DNA of 64,000 nucleotides from Cymodocea nodosa (Eukaryota; Streptophyta; Magnoliopsida; Alismatales; Cymodoceaceae): contig CM072336.1 of the NCBI GenBank assembly GCA_036874045.1, positions 26,115,501 to 26,179,500 on the forward strand. The letters are read 5' to 3'. The translations under genes and the position numbers were made by a program. Position 1 is the first letter of the stretch. Each line of letters opens with the position of its first letter. The notes beneath the pieces were generated by a model that was given only the letters and a program-made list of their open reading frames with translations, had not been told where the DNA came from and did no database searches. This document shows positions 39,111-51,313 of this stretch, piece by piece.

Positions 39111-42096
39111 ATGGACGGGAGATGGGTAGTCCCGGTGGTTTTCATCTCGGTCTTCGCCGTTGTGTTCCTCGTCGCGACCTCCAACGTTGGCCTCGCCTTC
39201 ACCAACGCCGGCATCGCCAAGATCTTCACCGTCTTCCCCCGCTCGACGGTCCTCTCCGCTTCCCCGTCCTCCCTTCCCCGTCTCGCTTACTTGGTGTCCG
39301 GCGCGAGAGGCGACGTCGACAAGCTGTGGAGGGTGCTCCAGGCCCTCTACCACCCGCGGAACTACTACGTGGTGCACCTCGACCGTGAGGCTCCCGATGC
39401 GGAGAGGGCGGAGCTGGACAGGCGGCTGAGGGAGCAGCCCGTGTTTAGGGAGGTCGGGAACGTGGTGGTCATCTCTCCAGCGAACATGGTCACCTACAGA
39501 GGCCCTACCATGGTGGCCAACACCTTGCATGCCTGCGCCCTTCTCCTCCGGAAGTGGACCGACTGGGATTGGTTCATCAACCTCAGTGCATCAGATTACC
39601 CACTTATGACACAAGATGGTAACAATCAATCAATCAATCAATCATCTCCAATTAATCCATTCCTTCTGTTTTTTTTTTGCTCTTTTACCACCTTATCATT
39701 AAGTAGATACCTACATACCATTTTTCCTGATCAACTGATTACGTGTTTTAAGAAAATTATTCATCTGCCAATTAAGTCATTCTTGTACAGAAAAAAGACA
39801 CAGGTCATGCTATATTTTTCATCAACCATAATAAGTCAATTAAGTTAACAGTACATGTAAGTCATTTTTGATAGTTTATCTGGTGAAAGCCAAGAATATA
39901 TATTGAGAGGAAGAAGCATGGGCCATCAATATTGTCAACCACAAATTAGGGTTTCACTTGCCAATATGCTTTTGCTTTGCTTATAATTAATGTCTGCACC
40001 CATGAAAAACCAAATTAATCTGGCAAGGTTTCTAATTAATTAATACCATCTCTCTCTGCCTGGTAGATATTCTTCAGGTGTTCTCGTCTTTGCCAAGGAA
40101 TCTCAGCTTTGTGGAGCACACAAGCGACTTGGGATGGAAGGCGTGAGTATTCTCAGCCTTCTTTTTCTTATAAATCGTTTCCTTCTTCCTCATCTGCAAA
40201 CAATATATATATATATATATATATATAACCCTAGTGGTTAAAGGAGGTGTTAATTTTTGTTGCGGTGATGGTGAAGATCGCAGAGGGGGAAGCCATTGGT
40301 AATTGATCCTGGCCTTTACAAATCCAACAAATCTGATTTGTTTTGGGTGACGGAAACCAGAGAACTTCCCACAGCTTTCAGACTCTTCACTGGTAATTAA
40401 TCAATTGCGCTCTTCGTTTCTTAGAATAGAAGCTCATGAATTTTCTCAGTTTTACATGTGTGCATACATATATTTTATGAAATAAAAATCAGATGGAAAT
40501 ATCATTTTGGCTGCAGATCTTTATAATTACCTGAAAAATGAATAACAAAATTTAGGGTCATGTGATAATCTTGATTAACGAGAGAAACACTTGTATATAT
40601 TTTATCGTAAATGTGGATATTAAGCCATGAAAAGATTAATAACATCATGTATGTTATGTGAAGAATCATGAATTGGTTAAAAGGACTATTAGTATTCGAT
40701 AATACATCTCCCTGGCTATCCCCTTTCTTGTGTTATTTGTTTATGCATTTAAGACATTTAATAAAAAAATTCACATACATGTACAAATTGAAATTCAAGA
40801 TTATGGTGAAGATCATGAAAATTAGGTCAAGTGTACTAAATGTAAAACAGTGTGGAGCATGCGTGTGCAAGAGGAGAGAAAGTGAGAGAAGCAAGGAATA
40901 AGAACAATAGGTGAGAAGTGAGAATGAAGAAAGGAAGGTAGAGAGGGTGCATCAAAGAAAAGGAAAAACATAAAGCCGTTGATTGAGATTTTCCATCTCA
41001 ATTCTTTGAAGACCATGACATCCAACCACAAAATTCCATTCATTCCTGTCATTGAATAATAGCCCTAATTATCCGTAATTTAGAATGACATAAATCAAAA
41101 GAATTCCTATCACTTCTCTCTCGTCTAATTTTCCCATTGGAAAGATTTTTCAATGTTAGAAAGTTTAGTATCAACATGATGATTTTTTTAATTCATTATC
41201 AATTAAACTTGAATCGAAAGTTCAATATGGTATCGAAGACACGTTAACACCATGTGGCTCTTCACTCTCAATCTCCGACAGCCACGTGTTGCTGCTCATA
41301 TATATTTACTTATGAATATTTCTAAAGATATAAATAGGACATAAGGATCTTGCAGTGGAACGAAAGAAGGAAATACTATGATCATAGCAAAAAAGAAGAA
41401 GAAGAACTATGCATGCTTGATGCTTCTGCTTGTTTGTGTACCAATATTGATATTAGAGAAGAAGATGTCGTTATATATATATATATATATGAATAAGCTA
41501 TCCATTTCTACACATTGATTAGTTGGAAGATTAAGGAAGGTGGTAATTAATTAATTGGTTTATAATTAGTGCTTTGTGTATCAATATTGATATTAGGATC
41601 AGCCTGGACGGCGCTGGGGAGGAGCTTCGTGGAGTACTGCGTGTGGGGATGGGACAACCTGCCGCGGACGCTCCTCATGTACTACACCAACTTCGTCTCC
41701 TCCCCGGAGGGTTACTTCCAGACCCTCATCTGCAACGTCCCCGACTACGCCGCCACCGCCGTCAACCACGACCTCCACCACATCCGCTGGGACGTGCCGC
41801 CGAGGCAGCACCCCCGGGTCCTCACCCTCGCCGACAGTGAGGGGATGGTCCGGAGCAACGCGCCCTTCGCCCGCAAGTTCGCCCGCGGCGCCCCCGTCCT
41901 CGACTGGGTCGACGCTCACCTGCTCCGTAGGCCCACCGGGGGGTTCACCCCTGGGGGGTGGTGCCAGGGGGAACCCCCTTGCTCCGCCGTCGGTGACGTG
42001 GCCCGGCTGAGGCCCAGAGCTGGCGCTCGCAGGTTGGAGAAGCTCGTCGACCGGATAGTCCGGTCCAACTCGTTTTCTCAGAACCAGTGCAAATAG
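39111..42096 (+). CDS. GLCAT14: GT14 (core-2/I-branching type) beta-glucuronosyltransferase-like protein
   Basis: Four exons (39111-39618, 40067-40142, 40277-40392, 41597-42096) join in frame to about 399 aa. The family (GlcAT14) adds glucuronic acid to arabinogalactan proteins in the Golgi. A single N-terminal hydrophobic segment (residues ~6-28, VVPVVFISVFAVVFLVATS) fits a type II membrane protein. Family blocks are RLAYLVSGARGDVDKLWR, YYVVHLDREAP, TYRGPTMVANTLHACA, DWFINLSASDYPLMTQDD, the junction GWKASQRGKP, VIDPGLYKSNKSDLFWV, GSAWTALGRSFVEYC, GWDNLPRT, SSPEGYFQTLICN and VNHDLHHIRWD. Exons are very GC-rich, especially 1 and 4, unlike the AT-rich introns. Intron 3 (1.2 kb) contains sequence copied elsewhere in the window. 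A 75-codon open frame (38,837-39,064) precedes the gene and may be an upstream frame in the leader, but whether it is transcribed is unknown. Confidence 0.92.
40400..41133. repeat. GT14 intron segment duplicated at 51,314-52,050
   Basis: Starting at ATCAATTGCGCTCTTCG, this part of GT14 intron 3 is nearly identical over ~735 bases to 51,314-52,050, with only scattered substitutions and small indels. The duplicate lacks any flanking GT14 exon. Confidence 0.92.
41255..41378. repeat. GT14 intron segment with inverted copy at 60,733-60,855
   Basis: The stretch running from CTTCACTCTCAATCTCCGAC through GCTCATATATATTTACTTAT to ATAAGGATCTTGCAGTGGAA recurs as its reverse complement directly in front of SABATH copy F. 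Confidence 0.88.
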
Positions 42097-42649
42097 CTAA
42101 GATGATAGCCCGGTCCAGCCATTTGGATTCCTCCCTTTCTGGGAGTGCGATATTGTTTTTTTTTATCCTTATTGAGAATGATTCTAGGAATGTATATTTT
42201 AACGATGTGCTGTTTAACTATTTATAACAATCTCAATCATTCCATTTCCACACTCATGTTTGGAACACCCGGCCTAGTGAAATGATCAACATCCTGATGG
42301 AGACAAGAATTTTTCTCGAGTTGCAGTAATATCTTTCATAACTGTAGGTGCTTGTAAAGTAAGAGGAACATTGACTAAAATATAAAAGTAGCTCTTAGAT
42401 ATGAGTTTAAATTATCTAATTTTTACTTAAATATAAAAAATATATGAACTGTTCAAGCGATTAAAAGTAACTCCCTATCTAATTTTCACTTGAATATAAA
42501 AATACATGAATTGTTTAAGTAATCAAAAGTAGCTCCCAGATACCAGTGTAAATTATCTAGAAATATACGTTGATATGAAAGATTTCCAAAATACCATTCC
42601 ACAAGGAAATATTACCAAAATATCGTTCTACATGGAAAATTAACAAGGG

Positions 42650-44840
42650 TCTGTTTGTACATCTGAAATTTGAATTCTAATAGAATTTAAATTTTACAGA
42701 ATTTGACGTAAAGAATTCAAAATCTGGGTATTTGTGTACATTCAGGAATTTGGCAGAAATTGAATTCTAGGTGCTTGTGCACATGACAGAATTAGAAGGA
42801 ATTGAATATAATTGATTTTTAATAAAATTAAGTATTAACTTAAAATAATTAGTGAAAATGTAATTAATTTATTAATGAATTATTGACATTAATAAATGAA
42901 CATATTATTAAAATAAATATTTATATATCATTTATCAATTAATTAAATATATCATTATATAAAATAAATCAAAAATTATAGAAATTGATAACTTTTTAGT
43001 TATATTACATATTTAAAATAACAAAAGGATAATTATAAATTTTATATTCTTCGTAATGATCAAAAAAAGGCATATACAAAAAATCTACTCATTATGATGT
43101 TTGTAATATTTTCATTCACGAACATCTCACATTACATACATAATATTTTCACGAAATTTATCTATAATTTATTTTCTTTGCTCTTGCGTGTTGTTCCCAA
43201 TAGTGTTAACTATTTCATATTGTCTTTCTACATTTGTAGAGTCTTCAACTTATATATCACATTCATCTTTACGAATGAAGTTGTGAACTAAAAAACATGC
43301 CAATATTATTTTTGCTTGAATTGTGAAAGGAAATGACATATATTCTCGTAATATTGCAAAATGATGTTTTAATACTACAAATGTATGTTCAATTATTGTC
43401 CTCAACTGTGAATGTCTATAGTTGAAGTTTTCCACTACATTTGTTGGTTGTCGATTTTCTTTATATTTTGATAAGTGATATCGAACACCTCAAAATGTAC
43501 ATATAAACTCAGGCCTATTTGGAAATCCAACATCAACTAAGTAAAATTTACCTACATGTATTTGAACATCATTTGAAATAAATTCAATTTTGAAAATAAG
43601 GTGACATAAAGGTAGATCATAAGTTGTATACCTTGTGGTACTTGCAAACCATTGCATTGAGTTGTTGCATCTTGAAGGAGTCGAGCATCAGCAGCTAAAT
43701 CTTCCCACCTACTAAGAACATAAGTAAATTTCATATCAAAATTGCATGTAGCCAATACGTTTTGTGACAATTCACCTTTTCTATTCCTAAATCGGGCATT
43801 CTCTTTTTCATAAATTATAGTTTTAATGTGTGTATCATCAATAGCACCTATACAATCCTACTCGTACCAAAAATAAATTTAATTAATATATAAATGAATA
43901 ACATGAAATATCAAAATAGAAATAAAGATTGAAGTGTGTACCTTGAAATATGGATAAACATTAACATCATTCTGAATTCGATTGTGTGTAGCAACTTCAT
44001 GTTTAGTTAGAAGTATATCACCTATTTTTAATATAGCATTTATCATTTCATTGAAATATATACTGATAGTCCATGCTAAGCGATGAAAACACTCTCTGGT
44101 TACTCCATACCTTTGATTTTGTCTAACTGTTACTAAAAAAATAGCAAGTTTCTCCTCTACACTCATATTTCTACTATCTGACATTACTTTCATATTTCTT
44201 AATAATCGACAAAATTGTGAAAAAACATGTTGACTCATTTGATAAATTTTCCTATAATTGTATGTTTGATATGATGATGATGAATTTAACAATCTTTGTA
44301 TATATTCTGCTTCTTTCTGTATATATAAGTGGTGGATGTTTGAATCTCATTTATAATAATTCCGCATAGAAATTACCATGTTTTCAATATGATTTTTCTT
44401 TTTTTCTTCCTTCGTTCTTCATCTTCGTTGATAATGAATATAGACGTCTTCATAAATTTTAATCCCTGTAATTATCGTATCAATTATGATTTAATAAAGA
44501 AAATATAATAATAATATACAATGCAAAACAATGTATACATCAACACGAAAATCACCGTCGGTCAACGAAGTCCCTTTCTCGCTCACTAATCGATGAAATA
44601 AACGACTGACTCGAAGGAGGAGGCGGGCGGAAAACAGGATGTTGTGCGGAAAAACAGGGGATCGAGGAAAAATAATTGCCACAATCAAGAAAAATAAAGA
44701 GGGGATTTTTATCAAAACGCCCCTGATACATTACATTTGTGGAATTGATTCTACGTTGCTTACATGTATTCATCAATCATATACGCATTTAACTCTTTTA
44801 CAATTGCATGGTTATTTGTACATGTATTCATCAAACCAGC
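42650..44840 (-). mobile_element. degenerate PIF/Harbinger DNA transposon
   Basis: The minus strand encodes a broken Harbinger-type (DDE_Tnp_4) transposase. It begins near 44,292 with a helix-rich N-terminal part (SVEEKLAIFLVTV, RYGVTRECFHR). Next come DCIGAIDDTHI near 43,860 and WEDLAADARLLQDA near 43,690. The block FYLVDVGFPNRPEF near 43,530 is followed by a stop codon, and NYRHSQLRTIIEHTF and IILACFLVHNFIR lie near 43,400-43,260. One in-frame stop and frame shifts show it is dead. The left end near 42,655 carries GGGTCTGTTTGTACAT, like Harbinger termini. The right end is not resolved. Confidence 0.75.
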
Positions 44841-44942
44841 ACAATTGACAATACTATATTGAAATAAAATCTAGTTCCATGCGTGCAATTACATAGAGAG
44901 AGAAATAATTGGGAACGAGCAAGTGATTGACCAGATAATGAC

Positions 44943-45470
44943 CTAGATTTTTCTTCCCAAAACAACAAAAACACTAAAGATCTCCATTACTTCCTTTGAC
45001 ATGTACTCAATCAGGGAGTGAGCGAACTTCTCATAGAGCCTGTCCGTGATTTCCTCGCCAAATTGTTGTAAGATCAGTGGTTCTGTGAAACTTGTTACAT
45101 TCTTTGCTGCCTTTTCAGCATCTTCTGCAAGAACGAAAAAGCTTTCCATCTTTTCTATTGTGAAGGATCCCTCCATTGATACAATATCTTCAACCTCTTG
45201 GGGAGAAGGTGTATAGAATGAATGGCATGTGAAAGGAATCTAATTTTTCCTCTTCGATAAGACTCTGAAGATGGTAACCATATTAGCAAGACATAATGAA
45301 TAAGAATATTTCTCACTAATCGTCGTAAGCATTAAAACAAAAGTTATGGTCATACTTATGTATTGGGGTTGTACCTCAGAAACCATAGCAAGAAGGGAGT
45401 CTCCCAAAAGCTTCATTTCAGTAGCTATGACGTCCCTTGTTGGATTTGAGATGTGTCTACTTGCTTTCAA
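44943..45470 (-). pseudogene. SABATH carboxyl methyltransferase fragment A
   Basis: SABATH enzymes methylate carboxyl groups of small acids such as salicylate, jasmonate and benzoate with SAM. This copy keeps the end of the penultimate exon ([27 protein letters not shown], donor GTACAACC) and the last exon (SLIEEEKLDSFHMP, then MEGSFTIEKMESF to VVLGRKI, stop at 44,943). A four-base ATTC duplication within CCATTCATTCTATAC shifts the frame just after FHMP. The upstream side is cut off at about 45,465 inside the exon. No SAM-binding half is present. Confidence 0.85.
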
Positions 45471-45479
45471 TGGTTTATC

Positions 45480-46470
45480 ATTAGTACTCCATTGAAAAGT
45501 TAATTTAAGTTGTTTTGGTTTTCATAAATTTTCCTGTTTACAATTGGATGGACTTGCCGTGTTTAATTTGTTTCCATTGGATTAAGTCAAAGCAGATGTT
45601 AGAAACTTTTTAAATCACTAGCTAAATCTGTTCAATTGCCGAGAACATAAAAATCTACAAAGTATAAAGAGTGCAGAATGAAAACAATTGCAATGTGGAA
45701 ATGGCATACAATGTATTTGAATTTCATTTCATAGCAGCCAGCCAATCTTAATTCCGTTCCAGGATCACAAGCTAGTGGAAGACATTCAATTCTACTGTGC
45801 TTCCTCCTTGGAAGAAGAAAAGGTGCAAGATCGGCCCCAATGAAGATGAAGAAAAAGAGCAAAGTGCATGTTCTCTTCAGTTTGTCTTTCAGTAATGCTT
45901 TCTTCTATGAAGAGTCAGGCATTCCTCTCATTGTTTCTTCTCTTTTTCTACTCCCTGAGTCTACTTAGGGTTAGACTTCTCAATTTATAATAAAATGCCA
46001 ACATTTTAGCATAAATTTATAATGATACAAGAGAAATTTATGGTAGTAGGAGAGAAGGGTAGTTGTTACGAGTAAAAGAGTAGAAGAGTGATGAAAAAAT
46101 TGCAGTTGAAACTAGGATTTAAATATTGTTATCACAAGGAAGCTTCCTTCATATTATATAAGTGAAGTTGGTCATATTATATTAGCGAACTTAAAAAAAA
46201 CTGAAGTGCATATGCAAATATGTATAAATTATAAAAAAATTAGTATAAAAAAATAAGAATGTGAGAAAATTATAGTCGAAGAGAATGTGGTAGTTATATA
46301 TAGAGAAGCGGAATCATTCATCATATATAAAACTCATTTGATTTAGCTGCTAGGAAGGAAAGGTTGTTGGGTGTTTTGATCAAGTAGAAACTGTTCAATA
46401 TTGTCAGGCATATGTATCGTATTTTCATTAATGTCCATAAATATTAATCTAGAAAGTTGTGATTGTTTTG
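45480..46470. other. spacer between SABATH fragment A and the IPMDH fragment
   Basis: AT-rich DNA. A 76-codon minus-strand frame at 45,632-45,862 has no recognised family. Confidence 0.4.
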
Positions 46471-46478
46471 TTACCAAG

Positions 46479-47205
46479 GCATCCATGTTATGGAGAAAGA
46501 GAGTATCATCATTGGCTTCGGAATTTCCTGACATTGAACTATCACACATGTATGTTGACAATGCTGCAATGCAACTTGTTCGTAACCCAAAGCAGGTTTT
46601 GCTTCTTTCCTCCCACTTGTGCATGTTTCTTATTTTTCTTTGATCAGTTTTATGAATACGAAGCTTTTAGTTTTATCTATTTACACTAACACATTTATTT
46701 GCATTCTTCACAGTTTGATACTCTTGTGACTAATAACATGTTTGGTGACATATTATCTGACGAGGCGTCCATGATAACTGGGAGTATCGGAATGCTGCCC
46801 TCGGCAAGCCTTGGTGAATCGGTATTTACTGTGTTGTCAGCTTATGATTCCATATCTTGGTCTTCGAGGTGGACCTACGTAGTACCTGATGTGTACTTTG
46901 ATATGTTGTTCTTCAGGGACCTGGACTATTCGAGCCAATTCATGGCTCTGCCCCAGACATTGCTGGACAGGTTGGATTTCCGAACAATTATGTTTTCACC
47001 ACTGCAAATCGGTAACTACTCTTGTCAGGCTTCCTCATCATGTAATGTGCAGGACAAGGCAAACCCATTAGCAACGATTCTCAGTGCTGCCATGCTGTTA
47101 AGATACGGACTGGGAGAAGAAAATGCTGCGAAGAGAATTGAGAATGCAGTTATGGAGACTTTAAGCAGGGGGTTTAGGACGCATGACATTTTCTCTACGG
47201 GCATG
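46479..47205 (+). pseudogene. IPMDH: 3-isopropylmalate dehydrogenase fragment, four internal exons
   Basis: Four consecutive exons (46479-46595, 46714-46821, 46917-46970, 47053-47205) with good GT-AG sites splice in frame to 144 codons of the C-terminal half of this leucine-biosynthesis enzyme. Blocks include [81 protein letters not shown] and [21 protein letters not shown]. The N-terminal two thirds and the last exon (the LVGCK-like end) are absent. The fragment runs directly into NLR-like sequence at about 47.3 kb. No stop lies inside the exons, so the truncation looks recent or the piece was captured whole. Two of the introns happen to be stop-free, so an unspliced reading frame covers three exons. 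Confidence 0.88.
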
Positions 47206-47302
47206 GTATGATCAAGTATTGCCGCATAAACTATCGTTTTTACTGGCGTGGCTTTATTTTGATCAAGTATTTATTTATTTCTGAGGGCGGAAAGGAAGGG
47301 GG

Positions 47303-49183
47303 ATGGCGGACAATGTCTTCAATCTCCCGTTTGGCGCAGCGCTTGAACGACGGCGTCCGCCTGCGTGCGGACCGAGAGGGCGTGCCGGAAGACGTGCCTG
47401 TGTTTCTGGCGGAGATGTGTCCGAGGATCGAGGCTGCATCGGAAGACCTCCTGGAGAAGTACGAGCACCACCTCGAGGGAGAGGAAGAAGCGTCTTCTAC
47501 AGGATGTGGTCGTGACGAGGCATACGATCATTTCAACATTATTGGTAGCAAAATTTATTACCATCGATTACACCATACATTTTGTTTGCACAACAATAAA
47601 TTTATGTTTTTGAAGTCTACCTTGCGACAACAAACATCTCATCAATTTGTTCTTGGTAGTTACTTTGTAGATAATTCGATCTTTTCTTTTGTTGGTAGGG
47701 CCCCAGGTTGGTCATCTTGCAAACGAACCCATCATCTACGGGAGAGACATGGACAAGAAGAATCTGGTGGATCTCCTAAAGAACAACGGGCTCTTGGATA
47801 AATATGAGTATGTTGGCGGGGAAGATTCAAACTTGACCCAATTGAGTGTTATCCAAGAGAAGTTAGTAAGTCAATTGCGAAGAAAAATTGGATAGCTTAG
47901 GGGTCCTTTCGCGAATGGGTTCCATGGGAAACAAAATCTTCATCACACAAGTTCGGTGGGTTCCAAGGTGTCAAGTGGCCAAGGCTACCGAAGATGATTG
48001 TGTGGCGACGGATTTGGGCAGGGAGATCATGCAAAAGTGCAGAGGCATTCCCTTGTTGCTGAAGGTTCTTGGTGACACCCTTCGAGAAGTTGGTGGTGAC
48101 AAGAAGAGATCTTAAATAAGGAAACATGGGACATCAGTGGGGACAACTATGCCATGGAAATTTTGAAGCGAAGTTATGTTCACCTACCATGGAGACTGAA
48201 GCCATGTTTTCTCTGCTGTTCAGTATTTCCAAAGGATTACAACTTCGAAATGGATGAATCGGCTCGATTTTGGGCTGTGAGAGGATTGATTGAGACAGAA
48301 GGATTACAACAAGTCAGAGATATCGTGCATGATCTGGGACAGTACATTCTCGAAAGTGAGCAGTCTCTAACCAAATATCATATCAACACATTGGACCTTC
48401 ATCGAAGGCTAATGGCAGGAACATCTCAAACATTAAGGTGTTATTATGAACCTATTGCTGGACAAACCTTTCTTAATCAGTTTTTCCACTTGTCCAAGCA
48501 AGTATCAATAATCGATATGATTGCCCAACGCTTGAAGCGTTTACGAGTGCTGATATTCAAACATATTTTCTTGAAGGCTATTCCAGATTCAGAAGGCTCA
48601 AGAAGTTGCAGCATCTCATTGTCGAGGTGGACAAGTGGCCTACCGAGATCGGCGAGTTACAAACGTTTAATGTGGCAGCAAGAGGAGGCAATAGTTGTGC
48701 TCGTTTGTGAGTTGGAAATCTATCATCTCAACAACGTCAATGACAATGAGGAAGTTAAACTATTGAGCTTGTCCAATAGGCCCTACCTCCAATAGCTGTA
48801 TTTATGATGGGATGGCTTCAAGGAGTATGATGATCAACTAAGCACATTGGTGTTGGACAAACTTAAGCCACATGATGACCTTAGATCTCTTGTAATATAC
48901 GGCTACCTTGGTGCTCGATTCCCAAATTGGTTGGGAAGCCGATCTGTGACGTTGTCTTCCTATTCTGGGTTGGGACTACTGGGCATGGAATGCCTAGAAT
49001 GCATCGGTCCTGAGTTCTATAGGACGAATCCATTCAAGGCATTGCCGTCTCTTAAAGCATTACGAATGACTGAAATGAGTAGTTTGAGAGAGTGGTGGGG
49101 GCAGGAACAAATGCCAAAATCTTTTATACCTAAACATCTCATGGCTAAAGATATTTGCTGCAACAACAACAAATATTCGTAAA
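47303..49183 (+). pseudogene. broken NLR (CC-NB-ARC-LRR) resistance-gene fragment
   Basis: Pieces of an NLR immune receptor appear in order but in different frames. A possible start MADNVFNLPF lies at 47,303, the linker NEPIIYGRDMDKKNLVDLL near 47,715, and a GLPL-type motif GIPLLLKVLGDTLRE near 48,045. The block LKPCFLCCSVFPKDYNFEMDE follows near 48,195, and LRR-like LKPHDDLRSLVIYGYLGARFPNWLG near 48,860-48,940. The P-loop and kinase-2 region is missing: the frame jumps from SVIQEKLVSQL (about 47,850) to sequence just before the GLPL motif. Frameshifts near 47,890, 48,115 and 48,600-48,800 break it further. It is not functional as an NLR. Confidence 0.85.
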
Positions 49184-49214
49184 GATGATAGTTTTATTTT
49201 TCCTGTATAAATAG

Positions 49215-49770
49215 TTTGTTCTTGTTATGATAAAAATCTACAGCGTCTGGAAAAGCCAAGATTTTTATTGTCTGATATTTCGATTTTTCTTATTTTAATC
49301 AAAACAGTGCACCAATATCCTTTCATGTTCTAATAAAAATGTATTTGCATCGATCAAAGTCAAAATCCTTATTGTCTGATCTTTTAATTTTTCTTATCTT
49401 AATTAACATTGCGCGCAAATAATCTTATCGTGTTATGATAAAAATGTACAGCATCGAGGAAAGTGAAAGTCAAGATTTTCATTGTCTGATCTTTTGATTT
49501 TTCTTATTTTAATCAAAATCATGTACAAATAGTCTTTTCATCTTATAATAAATTTGTACAGCATCAATGAAAGTCAAGATTTTCGTTGCTTGATGTTTTG
49601 ATTTTTCTTATTTAATCAAAATTGTGTACAAATGGTCCTTTCATGTTATAATAAAAATTTATAGCATCAATTAAAGTGAAGATTCTTATCGTATAATCTT
49701 TTGATTTTTCTTATTTTAATCAAAATCATGTACCAATTGTCTTTCCATGTTATAATAAAAACGTATGGTG
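49215..49770. repeat. minisatellite of ~105-base units behind the NLR fragment
   Basis: About five diverged head-to-tail units share GATTTTTCTTATTTTAATCA, TGTACA(G)CATC and AAAGTCAAGATTTT. The anchor GATTTTTCTTA recurs at about 49,282, 49,386, 49,495, 49,600 and 49,703. Confidence 0.8.
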
Positions 49771-50014
49771 TTGAGTGTCAATTTGTGAGATTGTTCATGT
49801 TGTTATTCATGCATGTTAAGGGCTTATGGTGGAGTTATTTAAGTTCTTGTAGTGTTTTACATGACAGATATTTTTTAAGGGACTTGCATGTAATTTACAC
49901 TTTAATGTCATTTAAATGAACAAATTGAATCATATTTTAGTAGATCAAGGTTGGTAATCATTGAAGATGTGTCTCCTTATTGTTGAAGATAACAAATTGA
50001 ATCATATTGGATGT

Positions 50015-50075
50015 CTAAAGTCAGACCATTAGACCGTTCTCAACCATTTCATGTGATCGGTGTAGATGTCGGGAA
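50015..50075 (-). pseudogene. SABATH exon scrap in inverse orientation
   Basis: The plus strand AGACCATTAGACCGTTCTCAACC and following bases are the reverse complement of the exon encoding [14 protein letters not shown] in the other SABATH copies (compare 52,971-53,030). It lies about 400 bases before fragment B and points away from it. Confidence 0.65.
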
Positions 50076-50484
50076 TTTGGTTGCGGTACGCGGTCATACC
50101 GACTTGATGTCCTGGTCAAACTGTTGAGAGGAGGTGTGGAGATGTCAAGTGTGGTGCTGTTGTATGCGGTCTCACCGAATGTTGTTTCCGGTTTTTCTGG
50201 TTCGACTGCTAGTAGGAGCTACGGTGTAGCTGGTTTAGCCGTTAGCTGCTGGGGGTTCGTTCTGGACGAGGACCACGAAGTATGTGGCTGGTTTCTCTTT
50301 TCCTGGGGAGTTTTTTTTTGGCTATTTCAGTTTATGTCAGATTAGACCAAGTGCGTGGAAAGATCCTGGTAGGGAATCTAGAATACAAATAAGAAATAAA
50401 ACTCACCTTAATCAGTACTTGTCGAAATAAGAAGAGAGAGAACATCAAAATCAATCGGAAGAATATCTCCCTTATTGCTATGGT

Positions 50485-50902
50485 TTCTGAGGTACATCTC
50501 TAATACATAAGTATGACCATTAGTTTTGTTTCGATGCTTACGACGAATAGTGAGAAATATTCTTATGTCTACTAATATGGCTACCATCTTCAGGGTCTTA
50601 TCGAAGAGGAAAAACTAGATTTCTTTCACATGCCACTCTATATACCTTCCCCCCAAGAGGTTGAAGATATTGTATCAATGGAGGGATCCTTCACAGTAGA
50701 AAAGATGGAAAGCTTTGCCGTTCTTGCAGAAGATGCTGAAAAGGCAGCAAAGAATGTAAGAAGTTTTGCGGAACCGCTGATCTCACAACAATTTGGCGAG
50801 GAAATCACGGACAGGCTTTATGAGAAGTTCACTCACTCCCTTATTGAGTACATGTCAAAGGAAGTAACGGAGATCTTTAGTGTTTTGGGAAGAAAAATCT
50901 AA
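50485..50902 (+). pseudogene. SABATH methyltransferase fragment B
   Basis: This copy keeps only the last few codons of the penultimate exon (AMVSE, donor at about 50,492), a short intron with acceptor CTTCAG, and an intact last exon from 50,596 (GLIEEEKLDFFHMPLYIPSPQEVEDIVSMEGSFTVEKM to EIFSVLGRKI, stop at 50,902). Five codons are missing near the end relative to copy C (VFVV absent). Everything upstream, including the SAM site, is gone. Its 3' flank (to about 51,312) is shared with copy F and then joins abruptly to the copied GT14 intron. Confidence 0.83.
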
Positions 50903-51313
50903 CTCATTATCTGGTCAACCGCTTACATAGAATTAGATTGCACGCATGGAACTAGATTTTATTTCTATATAGTATTGTCAATTGTGCTGGTTTGTGTATT
51001 AGACTCTTACGAAAGAGTCGAAATGTTGTAATAAATTCTTTGTTAGTTATCTCCTTTGGTAACATCATGTCATCTCACTTGTGTAAAATTTTATATCATT
51101 GATGCCTTAGATTTGCATTTTGTTTTTGGGTATTTTGTATCTTCGTATTTTTATGAACTTCTTTTAAACCTTCTTTCACTAATTAATGAACACATATGTA
51201 TACACAAATAGTGTACATTATTTTAATCCTTGTTCTTCGTTTTCACAAGAATTAACGAAGATGCCAGTAGTGGTAGGAGTACAACGTAACGAAAAGATAT
51301 TAGATCAAAAAAA

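Noticed and set aside
40668-41052. Short open frames in GT14 intron 3, repeated at 51,582-51,969.
   Set aside because: They recur only because the intron segment is duplicated. Both contain frame-altering differences and no protein motif, so conservation as a gene is not supported.
46699-47211. A single 170-codon frame read as one continuous protein.
   Set aside because: It includes two introns that happen to be stop-free. The family alignment and splice signals show three separate exons (46,714-46,821, 46,917-46,970, 47,053-47,205).
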